Origin: Cephalotus follicularis
Lineage: Eukaryota > Streptophyta > Magnoliopsida > Oxalidales > Cephalotaceae
DNA length: 64,000 bases
Direction: 5' to 3'
Assembly (NCBI GenBank): GCA_001972305.1
Contig: BDDD01002390.1
Coordinates: 38,044 to 102,043, forward strand
Part shown: piece after piece, positions 20,182 through 30,634 of the stretch
Position numbering within the stretch: position 1 is the first letter of the stretch
How the letters are laid out: every line of letters starts with the position of its first letter
The notes under the pieces: model-generated
The model's database searches: none
Seen by the model: the letters and a program-made list of their open reading frames with translations, nothing else
Told to the model about the DNA's origin: nothing
Position numbers and translations under genes: made by a program

Positions 20182-21968
20182 GCGCCACTCCAACTCGTGG
20201 CATATACTTTACCTTTCGTGGTAGGTGTCGATCCATAGGCTGGATGATAAGGCAAGCCCATAGGAAATTCTACCTATTATCCCTTCATAAAGTTCCACCA
20301 AATTGAACTTCAGATCCCGATACATCATGCTAATCGCCGGATGTACTCAAAATTTGGAGCGATGGGCCTGCGATCACAGCTCATCCCTAAGCCATTTATT
20401 ACAAGGCATACAAACTTTGCCTTGGAATCTCTCAATTCATTACCATGAATCGATAACGCAGGTTCCAAACCATCCTGATCATTCAATGCAGCCTTAAACA
20501 TGATCCTGTTCATCACTTGTGCCTCTCGAATCCCATCCATCTACCATATTCATGCCTGAATCTGAGAAACATATACATATATCAATTCACAATCAATCGT
20601 AAAATGGCTCATGCCATTCCATACTCATAACATTCTAACTCATCCATAATTGAAAAATTCGTATCCACACGATCCAGAATCATATCGTTAATAACCACGC
20701 ATAATAGCCCTGCTCGATCGGTACCGCATCTCACAGATGAAACCATTGAACAACTTCATTCATCTCCTTTATCTCATACGTTGGTGCTCCTTGGAAGAAA
20801 AGATAACTCACTCTCATGGCTTGAGCATACTCCAAGTTGGAACCATATAAGTAATGTCTCCATTGTCCTTAGATAAAACTATGATCGTCGTAGATATCGG
20901 ATGATGTTTTAGCTCCCTTCACTACTGTCATCCCTGGAAGCAAATCAATTACAAACTCTGAATCCCTATCTAGGGATAAGGATGCCAACTCCTTCGAAAA
21001 TACATCCGGGTATTCACAAATAGGAACATCCTTCAACCTCGGTATCCATTTCCCGTAATCCAATAAATGCACCAGAAATACACTGCAACCCTGTCCCATA
21101 AGCGTACCTGCATGAAGGCCCAATATCTTCCAAAGTTGTTGATGATCTAAGGTCCCAATAAATTGGAATTGAGACTGTCTTGGCATATTGAAGATCATGA
21201 CCTTCCCGTAACAATTCAAAAGGGAAAAATGTGATGCTAACTAATCCATCCCATATCCATCCATTCCATAATAATCTGTTTGATATCCATCCATTTGCTA
21301 GCTCCACATAGGCTCTAGTCTGCAACAACCCATAAAGTCTCAGTCCCATAGAAGACTGTGCTCCCTGGTTCAACCACAAATGGAGGACCCAAGTGGTGTC
21401 ATTTCAAAGCAATTTCCCAGATTACATGTGTCAGACTACTAGACTTTAGCTCTAACCTTCAACCTTTGGCACTGGTCTGTTCGGCAGCATATAGTCCTCT
21501 CGACAGCCTTAAGGACAGCTCCGCTCGGCATTCAATAATGCAGGTCTGCTCGGCAGCCTTGAACGCTTGTCTGGTAGAGACAGTCCATTCAACAATCCAT
21601 TCAATCACAACAGGGAGGTTAGCTAAATATATACACTGTCCCAACCAGTATATATATGTAACTAACCACATACCTTCATATAACTAAACCATTCCATAAC
21701 TGTACCATCAGCCCATTCCATAAAACCACAAGACTAGGTCAACTTGCCTGCCCTCGGGCTCCCCTTCTTTTTCCTTCCCTGTTTACTTTGTATAAGGGCC
21801 AAAAGATTCAGCTATCGATTTTTGTGACCATAATTCAAAGAAACTCAATATAACACTTATTATTATTCTGCAACTCCAAATATCTCAAAATAGCACTTTG
21901 TCTCAATCATATCATCCTCAATTCCCAACAGCCAAGGACTCTATCCTAGCGTATCCAGAATAGGCTGG
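20182..21968 (-). pseudogene. Decayed gag-protease remnant of element G
   Basis: The clearest homology is at 20869-21260: CYGKVMIFNMPRQSQFQFIG, then the ICEYPDVFSKELASLSLDRD and SEFVIDLLPG blocks that link protease to RT in plant gypsy elements. Near 20195-20235 a VYA-type gag/protease linker resembling that of element D (about 7815-7850) is seen. The stretch 20300-20540 has one open minus frame of 71 codons I cannot place. It is a heavily broken fossil. Confidence 0.6.
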
Positions 21969-21979
21969 CTCTGATACCA
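21969..21979 (-). other. Primer binding site of element G
   Basis: On the minus strand this reads TGGTATCAGAG, three bases from the LTR end at 21983. It shows that the LTR to its right is the 5' LTR. Confidence 0.8.
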
Positions 21980-21982
21980 AGC

Positions 21983-23842
21983 TATCACGCCCCAAACTGC
22001 GAGAGTAAACCCCCACGACCCAATGCGTGAGATACCGTCCGCTTAATCCATTCATATCAAAAGTGCTATACATTTAAAACTTTAAATCAGAGTCGTGCAA
22101 GCGGAATAGTCAATTAAAATAAAAGCTAACTCTTAAAATCTCCCAAAAATCAGGCATGATATATTCGTTTATCAAACTATATACCCCTGTAAAGAAAACA
22201 CAGTTTATATCTTTGGCCCAAGCCCTCAGCAAACCACACCTAAAACAAAATCATATCATTCTAATACCTCAAGTGATGGGCCTTTCCCTGTCTGATACAT
22301 CAACACTCATAACATAAGCACTACCGCATGTCGGCAGGTCGATAGCTAAATAAAACTGTCATACCCAATTTTCAGGAACACACATAAAGCGGTAAGCGCA
22401 ATTTACATTAAGATTCAGCTTAACCAAATACCATCAAATTTTAAACTTTTCAAACAAGATATCAGTTGCGTAAGCATTAAAACTCATAAGCTGAAAAATA
22501 AGTAACGTGCATCCCATACTGCACATTACCAATACATGTCTGTCATAGTTAAGAGCCCACAAAATGGAGCGTGATCCAAATACATTATCCAGTAAAATCA
22601 TAATACAATACACAACACCCAAAGGGACATAACCCCTAGTAAAAACATTATTAAAACTTGTACTTCATCCATGCTAACTCCCAAAGCCGGTCCACTGCAT
22701 CAATCTGTAAAGTAGGGGGTTAGCCTTTGTCCTCACTCGGCTAAGTCATAAAAGTAGTTTGGGATCAACATTGAATGCATGTCGTGAAATGTATGCGTAG
22801 ATGATGAAGTGCAGTAGAAAATACCAGTTTATGTATATGAAAATATATAAAAGTTTAAGAGTATAGTAAAATAACAGTAGGGATATATGTGTGAAAATAT
22901 ATGTATATAATAACAGTACAGTAGTAACCCAGCCAGGGCTACATCAACAGACACAACAGTGTCCAAAAAAGGACCAGTAAACAGTATACTATGTCCACAA
23001 ACGGACTAACAAACAGGGAGGCAGTATATGCAACACTGCCAACTCCTGGCCCCACGTTGCACTCCCACTTTCGATCCCTCCTCCAGGCAACCAAGCAAGA
23101 CAACAGTACAGTACAGTGAGTTGCTCAGCGAACTCCTGGCTCCTAGGTCAACCCTGTCACTAGCCAACGCTGGCAGTCCCCACCATGCAACTAGTTGCTT
23201 AAGCACAAAGACATAAAATTCACAGAGCAGACATAGTGAATAATCACAGTAACAATGCAGTAAACAGTACAGCAATGATCGTTAGATCAACAACAGGCAG
23301 TTCATTTTAAAATATTTTTGATAGTTGTAAACATTTGAAATATGTATTTCCAATAAATAGAAAATACTTTAAACAGTTTCAGTAGTGGAAATAGCTTCCC
23401 AGTATGTTCGAAAATATAACAATACTTATTTTATATTTTCGTACTCAAACATAGCAGTTTTCAAACTCATGTGTGTTTCTAATTTAATATAACAATTTAG
23501 AAATCATAATAGTTCATAAATGGTCATTAAACAGGCAGCAAACAATACATATGCAATGCATACAAATGCTTAAATGCACCCTAACAGGAGTCGGGATCGT
23601 TTCGTATCATTAAGTAAGAAAACTTGCAAACAGTACAAGAAGGCGTCAATGTCTATCATTAGGCGTCGATGTCTTTGTCCCGTAAGCGTCGACGCTCAAG
23701 TCCTTGGCGTCAGCGCTTTCCACTGTTTCAAAAGCGTCGATGTCAAATTTATACGCATCGATGCTCGAGGTATGGAACCTTAAACTCCAGCGTATTGGTT
23801 AAGGCGTCGATGCGTTAAGGTAGGAACCTTAGGCGTCGACGT
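21983..23842 (-). repeat. 5' LTR of element G, inner segment
   Basis: It carries the shared R/U5 block at 22691-22747, a GCCAACTCCTGGCCCC block near 23036 and the inner part of a palindrome array (23640-23842). It is interrupted at 23842 by element H; the LTR resumes at 33244. Confidence 0.75.
23640..23842. repeat. Palindrome array in LTR G, inner part
   Basis: Sites GCGTCAATG, GCGTCGATG, GCGTCGACGC and GCGTCAGCGC run in steps of about 20, 23 and 21 bp. A further pair, GCGTCGATG/GCATCGATG, is 21 bp apart. The last site, GTCGAC at 23835, overlaps the target site of element H. Confidence 0.8.
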
Positions 23843-25901
23843 TGTAATAACCGCAAATTCAATTCGTGTACAGTGTAATATTGATTAATAAAATGTGCAC
23901 TCATTTGAATTTAATGTCCAATTATTATAAAAATTGTGATTGGTAATTGCTTTGGATGAATGGATATACAATTGGTGAAGTATCAAATTTAGGAAACCCT
24001 AAAACAGCCATCGACAGCCGACTGTCACAGGGGAACAGTTGACTATCTGAGGTGAGAGTTGGCAGTCGACTGCCTGTTGAAGACAGTCGACTAGAATGGT
24101 GCAGATTAGGCGCCTGGCAGACGCAGAGATAGTGATGCCAAGTGTTCTAAAGGTGGCATGCATGGGAAATACGTGTCACCAGCTGCCAAAACATGCAAGG
24201 GGAGTGCCTTGCATGTCCTCTATTCCCTCTGCAAGGATTGCAGACCTGCAACCTGCAAAATTGAAGAGAAAAGGTAAGAAAGAGATGCATGTGAGAGAGA
24301 GAAGGAAATGAGAGAAGAGTGAGTAATGAGCCTGGCCAATTCTAAAGCTCTAGACCTTTATATCAGCTGTCCAGGAGCTGAATGTGTGTTAGAAAACACT
24401 GAGAATCGATGAGGAATTGCTGGAAATCATTGGAGCTTGCATTTGAGGATTTAGAGAACTCAAACAAGGAGACTTGGAAGCTTTGGACTTCTCCTGGTAA
24501 GTTTCCAATTCGAAGCCACTTTAATGTAGTGATAGTGTGACCAGGAAGTTTCTTAAGACTTTCTCTTAATATGGATAAAGATTAGCATCTGCTAGAATTA
24601 AAATGGAAAGTAGCATATGGTTCAAGAAAATGGACATAAAGCTTAGATGATTTAACAACTCTAATTCGAGTTATAAATGTTGTTAGTTGTTAAGAAATGT
24701 ACATTGATTCTCTTAAGTATATATAAACCTTCTGTCCATATCAAGGGAGCCGAAATTGAATGATAGTTGACAAGGAGTTAAAAGAGGAAGTTGTAAAATG
24801 GAAGTTAAGACTTAAGGATTTGGTAATAAGCTACTGTTGAAGTAGTAATTGTAACTGTTAATTAGAAACCTATTGGTACTAATGCATGTGTCTGTAAACA
24901 TGCATGCACTGTATAGATTACACACTACTGGAATCAAAGAAGTGATTGGTGAAAGAGGCTTGGAAACTCAAAGAGAAAGATCATTTCAATTGATCTTGGG
25001 ATAAGCTATTGAGGTAGGGGTAATGATATATTCTGGAAGATATGAGTATGCATATTATGTATGTTTATTTTCTTCTTGATTGCTATATATGTAATATTAC
25101 TATTGAACTGAAATGATTGAATTGATTGTCTTTGTTATTGCCGATCAGTCGAGTGATGGAAGGTGTCACTGGCTAACGGAGGTGGTCCTATGTGCCAGGA
25201 GTTGGCTAGAGTACACACCCAAACTTATCTGCATTGCAGATCTTATTGTTAAACTTCCCGCTAATGCTGGTAGTATATGTTACCTTATCTATCATCTTCG
25301 GAGTGTAGGTTGATAGATCGGTGGTGCACAGTTGGTGCTAGGAGTTAGCGACATGTGATACCCAAACCACTGTATGAATTGATTGTACCCTTGTGCGGTA
25401 TTCTTGCATATGTATTGTTTATGACCACTTGGCATGATTGCTTATATATTGGCATATTTAAATGTTACTTTAAATATAAACTGTCATACATGTTGCATTC
25501 ATATATTCCTTAGCATGCATTATCTTCCTACTTAACCAAGTGAGGACAACGGCAAATCCCTACAATTTCAGATTAAGCGAAGACTTGGAGATTGCTGCTG
25601 AAGCTTGGAGAGCTTCTATTTGTCAAATTAAGGTTGTTATTTATGATGTTGTGTTGTAATTTGTAATGAACGGTTCATACCCCGTATGGTAGTATTTTCC
25701 TTATGTTAAGGATAATTATTGGATTATGCCTGCACGTAGTATGGGATACGTGCAGATGACTTGTATTTATATTTCGGCTTACTGAATGCTTTCGAAAATT
25801 TATTTATGAATTATTAATTGGAATGCTGGAATATTATTATGCTTATATCTGATATCACCATATATGCTTGTCCAACGTAAATGAAATAACGGGGTGTGAC
25901 A
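23843..25901 (+). repeat. 5' LTR of element H
   Basis: Starts TGTAATAACCGC and ends GGGGTGTGACA. The first palindrome array is at 24010-24091, a GGTAAGT donor-like site at 24496, a GAGGTAGGGG block at 25011 and the R/U5 block at 25531-25575. The second array seen in the 3' LTR is not present in this copy. Confidence 0.9.
24010..24091. repeat. CAGTCGACTG-type array, 5' LTR of H
   Basis: Core sites start at 24017 (GCCGAC), 24038 (GTTGAC), 24065 (GTCGAC) and 24086 (GTCGAC). Steps are 21, 27 and 21 bp. Confidence 0.85.
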
Positions 25902-25904
25902 GCA

Positions 25905-25915
25905 TGGTATCAGAG
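25905..25915 (+). other. Primer binding site of element H
   Basis: TGGTATCAGAG, complementary to initiator-Met tRNA, lies three bases inside the LTR end. Confidence 0.85.
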
Positions 25916-26011
25916 CATATTCCATATATGCTAAGCTGGGATAAGTTTCTCGGAAGTTAAATTTAAGTGAATTGTTTCCTAATGATTATGCCATTCCATG
26001 TAGGAAACTGA

Positions 26012-27190
26012 ATGGATCTCCAAATAGGAAGAAGAGGAAGGCGTAGAGCCGACGAAGGTGTCGACGCACCGGGGGTACCTGGAAATGACCCGGCAATGAA
26101 TGAGGGAGTTAATGTTTCCCCAGTGTGTGACGAGAGGAGTCACTTTGACCACATGGCTGATCTCTTTCAACAGCAGATGCAGGGGAATGTGGCCAACATG
26201 GAACAGATTCGGCAAATGTACGAGGCTAACCGTAACTATCAGCAAGCACCTGACGCTTGCCATGCTGGTGGATTTGGCCGAGATCTGGAGCGGTTCATGA
26301 GACATAATCCTCCGACTTTCAATGGTGAACTGAATGTGACTGCGACCGAGTAGTGGATGAAAGACCAGGAGAAAATATTTGCTGTTTTGGAATGTACTAA
26401 AGATTAGAAGCTTAATTTTGCTGTGTACCACCTATGGGGCGAGGTGACTTTCTGGTGGGAAAGGACTGAAGCAAAATGGGAAGCTCGTGGACTTGACAGG
26501 ACTTGGGACAGATTTTAATCCGAGTTTCTTGAGACTTATGTACCACAGATAGAGCGTGACCGATGGGAGACGGAATTGATGGAGTTATGTCAAGGAGACA
26601 TGACATTAGCTCAGTACCAGACTAGATTCGTGGGGCTGGCAAGGCATACACCTTATCTAGTGGAGGGTGAGTCACGGATGATTCGGAGGTTTCTGAAAGG
26701 CCTTCGACCAGACATTAGGTCTAAATTGTTGTTGTTGCAGTTGACCACTTTTGTTGATGTTGCTGAGAGGGCAATGATTCTTGAAGCTGACGCGAATGAG
26801 AGAAAGGTGGAACGGACTCATACTAATCAATCGAGGGTCGTACAGTCACAAGGGCAAGGAAGTAATAATCCTGCTAAGTCAACAAAGTCTGACAACAGAG
26901 GTCAAGGAGGTTCTCGACGCACATGATCTAGGACACCTAGCCGAAACAGTCAACAGAATGCAGGTGGATGTACTTTTTGTGGTCGTCAGAATCATGACGA
27001 GACTGAGTGCTGGAAGAAGATGGGGAAATTCTTGAGGTGTGGTTCACAGGATCACTTGATGAGTAGTTGCCCAATCGTGAGGGATGAAGCACGCGGCCAA
27101 CAGGGAAGTGCTGGTGCTAGTGGTAGTGTTGCGGCGGCTCAACCGCAGAGAGACACTAGAAAGGGGATTGTAAAAGTTAGGCTCTAAACC
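26012..27190 (+). pseudogene. gag of element H
   Basis: The chosen start is the ATG at 26012 (MDLQIGRRGRRRADEG), about 100 bp after the primer site; element I has the same start (MDLRRGRRGRRRADEG). The capsid part shows FGRDLERFMRHNPPTFNGEL and ARHTPYLVEGESRMIRRFLK. Near 26969-27075 lie two zinc knuckles of the CX2CX4HX4C type (CTFCGRQNHDETEC and a CGSQDH-type second one), which bind the element RNA. Broken fossil. Confidence 0.85.
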
Positions 27191-27199
27191 TTATCTAAA

Positions 27200-27660
27200 G
27201 ATGATGTGCCAGAATCTACTACTATTGTGGGAGGTACCATTTACATATCTGGCATATTAGCTCATGTATTGATTGACCCTGGTGTGACGCATTCATTCAT
27301 TACATCTGAATTTGCTCGCAATTTGCATGGTATTACTTCTAGACTACCTTATGTATTGGAGGTGAGTACTCCTACGGGTACTTGTCTTCTGTCTGATACT
27401 GTTATGAAAGATTGTGAGATCGTGGTAGCTGGGATTGAACTATCTGCTGACCTGATAGTTTTACCTATCCGGGATTTTGATGTGATCTTGGGGATGGATT
27501 GGCTGTATGCTCATCATGCTTGTGTTGATTGCTACAACAAGATGATGACATTTTATCTGTAAGATGGGACTGAGTGCAAGTTTATCGGAGAGAATAATGT
27601 TACTACTCCGATCATTTCCTATACACGAGCATAGAAATATCTCAAGCAAGGATGTGAAGG
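27200..27660 (+). pseudogene. Aspartic protease of element H
   Basis: The catalytic-loop region reads VLIDPGVTHSFI, where the family has DSGA. It is followed by [19 protein letters not shown] and [15 protein letters not shown]. Length and order fit a gypsy retropepsin between gag and RT. Fossil. Confidence 0.85.
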
Positions 27661-27664
27661 CTAT

Positions 27665-29290
27665 TTGGCGTATGTGATTGATCATATGAAAGGTACGCCT
27701 AGTATTGAACAAGTGCCTGTTGTATGTGATTTTCCTGATGTGTTTCCAGATGAACTCATTTCGTTGCCACCAGAGAGAGACATAGAGTTCAGTATTGAGT
27801 TGTTGCCTGGAGTTACTCCTATATCCAGAGCACCGTACCGAGTGGCTCTTGCCGAACTGAAGGAGTTGAAGATTCAATTGCAGGATTATCTTGATAAGGG
27901 CTTTATCAGACCGAGTGTATCACCGTGGGGAGCATCGGTTCTGTTTGTAAAGTAGAAGGATGGATCGATGCGGCTATTGATCGACTACAGGCTGCTAAAT
28001 CAGGTGACTGTGAAGAACAAGTATCCTCTGCCACATATTCAGGAGTTGTTCAACCAACTGCAAGGCTCAACTGTGTTCTCCAAACTTGACCTAAGAACAG
28101 GTTATCATCAGTTGTGGATTAGAGAGGGTGATGTGGAGAAAACTGCATTTCGAGCCAGATATGGGCACTACGAATTTCTAATACTGTCGTTTGGTTTGAC
28201 AAATGCCCCTGCCACCTTCATGTGTCTGATGAACAGAGTGTTCCAACCTTACCTAGACCAGTTTGTCGTTATATTCCTAGATGACATCCTGATCTACTCA
28301 AAGAGTATTGAGGAACACATGCAGCATTTGAGAATTGTATTGCAGACACTACGGAAGGAACAGCTGTACACCAAATTCAGCAAGTGCAAATTTTGGCTGG
28401 ACCATGTGACGTTCCTAGGTCACAACGTGTCGAGTGAAGGATTGTCAGTGGATCCTTCAAAGATTGAGAGTATTGTTGATTGGCCCCAACCGAGGAACGT
28501 TACGGAGGTTCGTAGTTTCTTGGGATTGGCTGGCTATTACCGAAGGTTCATGAAGGGATTTTCGAAGCTTGCTACACCGTTGACACAGCTGACTCAGAAG
28601 AAGTCAAGTTTTGTGTGGGATGATTCTTGTGAGGCAAGTTTCCAAGAATTGAAGAGTCGGTTGATTTCGGCTCCAGTGCTGGCATTACCGGAGGGTAATG
28701 AGGGATTTACTGTCTGCACAGATGCTTCTGGGAAGGGATTGGGATGCGTACTTATGCAACATGGTAGGGTGATTGCATATGCATCGAGGAAGTTAAAGCC
28801 GTATGAGGAAAATTATCCCGTACACGATCTTGAGTCGGCAGCCATAGTGTTTGCTTTGCAAAAATGGAGGCACTACCTCTATGGTGCGCAGTTTGAGATC
28901 TTCACGGACCACAAGAGTTTAAAATACTTGTTTTCCCAGAAGGAGCTCCACATGAGACAGAGACGATGGGTGGAGTTCTTTAATGATTATAATTGCAACA
29001 TTCAATACCACCCAGGAAAAGCGAATGTAGTGGCTGATGCGCTAAGTCGCAAGGCAATGATTACTGGAGCAATGGTTTCACAGTGGAATCTACTGGAGGA
29101 ATTTCAGAGACGGAATCTGTTCATGGTTTCCCGAGGAGTTATCATGGCAAGTATGAGAGCACAACCGGAACTTCTGAAGTGTATTCTGACTGCTCAGTAT
29201 AGTGATGCTGAATTGTGGAGTATTCGTGAGAACCTAGACACTGATTTTGAGTTCTCCATTCATACTGATGGCATATTGAGGTTCTGAGGG
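27665..29290 (+). pseudogene. Reverse transcriptase and RNase H of element H
   Basis: The linker [20 protein letters not shown] leads into RT ([43 protein letters not shown]). The active-site block FLDDILIYS is at about 28274. RNase H follows with [35 protein letters not shown] and [12 protein letters not shown] 439-codon stretch of this region remains open (27968-29287). Fossil. Confidence 0.9.
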
Positions 29291-29339
29291 TGGATATATG
29301 TTCTGGATGATGAGAGCATCAAGAATGAGTTACTGTAAC

Positions 29340-30588
29340 AAGCTCACAAATCGAGATACAGTGTTCACCCATGAAGTTCCAAGATGTGGCACGACCTGAA
29401 AAAGAACTACGGGTGGAGTGGTATGAAGAGAGAAATTGCGGAATACGTAGCAAGATGTTTGACTTGCCAGAGAGTGAAGGTGAACATCAGAAACCTGCGG
29501 GACTGCTACAATCACTACCAGTGGTTGAATGGAAATGGGAGCATGTGACCATGGACTTCGTGTCAGGCATACCGAGGTCACGAAATCAGCATGAAGTAGT
29601 GTGGGTAGTAGTGGACAGACTCACCAAGTCTGCTCACTTTCTTCCAATGAAGATGACGTACTCTATCGATAAGCTTGCTTGATTGTATATCCGAGAGATA
29701 GTGAGATTTCATGGGGTGCCGGTCAGTATTGTTTGTGACCGAGATGCTAGATTTACTTCAAGGTTCTGGAAGAAGTTCCAAACAACAATGGGAACAGCCT
29801 TGAACTTTAGCACTACATTCAACCCCCAGACTGACGGACAGTCCGAGCGTACTATTCAGACTCTGGAGGATATACTACGGTCTTGTATGATTGATTTTGC
29901 TGGGAGTTAGGAGGATCATCTAGCATTGATTCAGTTCTCTTACAACAACGGTTTTCACACCAGCATTGGAATGGCTCCCTATGAAGCTTTATACGGGAGG
30001 AAATGCAGATCACCTATTTGCTGGGACGAGGTAGGTGAGAGACTTGGACCGGACTTGGTACAAGAAACGACTGATAAAGTGGAGATGATCAAGAAGAGAC
30101 TGCTAGCTGCACAAAGCCGACAGAATAGTTACGCCGATATCAAGAGAAGGAAGCTAGAATTTGAGAATGGAGATCATGTATTCCTGAAGATCTCGCCTTC
30201 GAAAGGGATACACCGCTTTGGCCTGAAAGGGAAGTTGGCTCCAAGGTATATTGGACCTTACGAGATACTGGAGAGAGTGGGGGAGGTAGCATACCAGATT
30301 GCACTACCGCCTAGTTTGTCGGATGTGCATAACGTATTACATGTCTCCATGCTACGGAAATACGTACCCGACCCATCTCACATTTTGAGCTACGACCCTG
30401 GATTCATTAGCCCTAGATTGACATATGAGGAAAGGCCGACAAGGATTGTGGATCAAATGGAAAAGGTTCTAAGGAACAAGACCATTCCTATGGTAAAGGT
30501 GCTGTGGCATTTTCATGGAGCGGAGGAAGCTAAGTGGGAGCGTGAAGACGAAATGAGGGAGACATTTCCCCACTTGTTCGGAATGTAA
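29340..30588 (+). pseudogene. Integrase and chromodomain of element H
   Basis: The core shows [25 protein letters not shown] and [17 protein letters not shown], which hold the D, D and E of the catalytic triad. The C-terminal [19 protein letters not shown] module is followed by a chromodomain ([21 protein letters not shown], ending ETFPHLFGM). The chromodomain defines a chromovirus, and the signature fits Tekay/Del. Fossil. Confidence 0.9.
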
Positions 30589-30623
30589 TGTAAGGGCTAA
30601 ATTCGAGGATGAATTTTCTTTAA

Positions 30624-30634
30624 CGAGGGGGGAA
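30624..30634 (+). other. Polypurine tract of element H
   Basis: CGAGGGGGGAA directly precedes the 3' LTR start TGTAATACCCGC. Confidence 0.8.

Noticed and set aside
17724-21979. F or O as the 3' LTR of element G
   Set aside because: Neither matches the 5' LTR of G; F matches the LTR of A, and O matches the LTRs of E. No polypurine tract joins them to the G internal region.
27461-27877. Minus-strand open frames opposite gag-pol of H and I (for example 27461-27877, 44656-44961)
   Set aside because: They are shadows of the plus-strand coding region; their composition mirrors conserved RT and protease codons.
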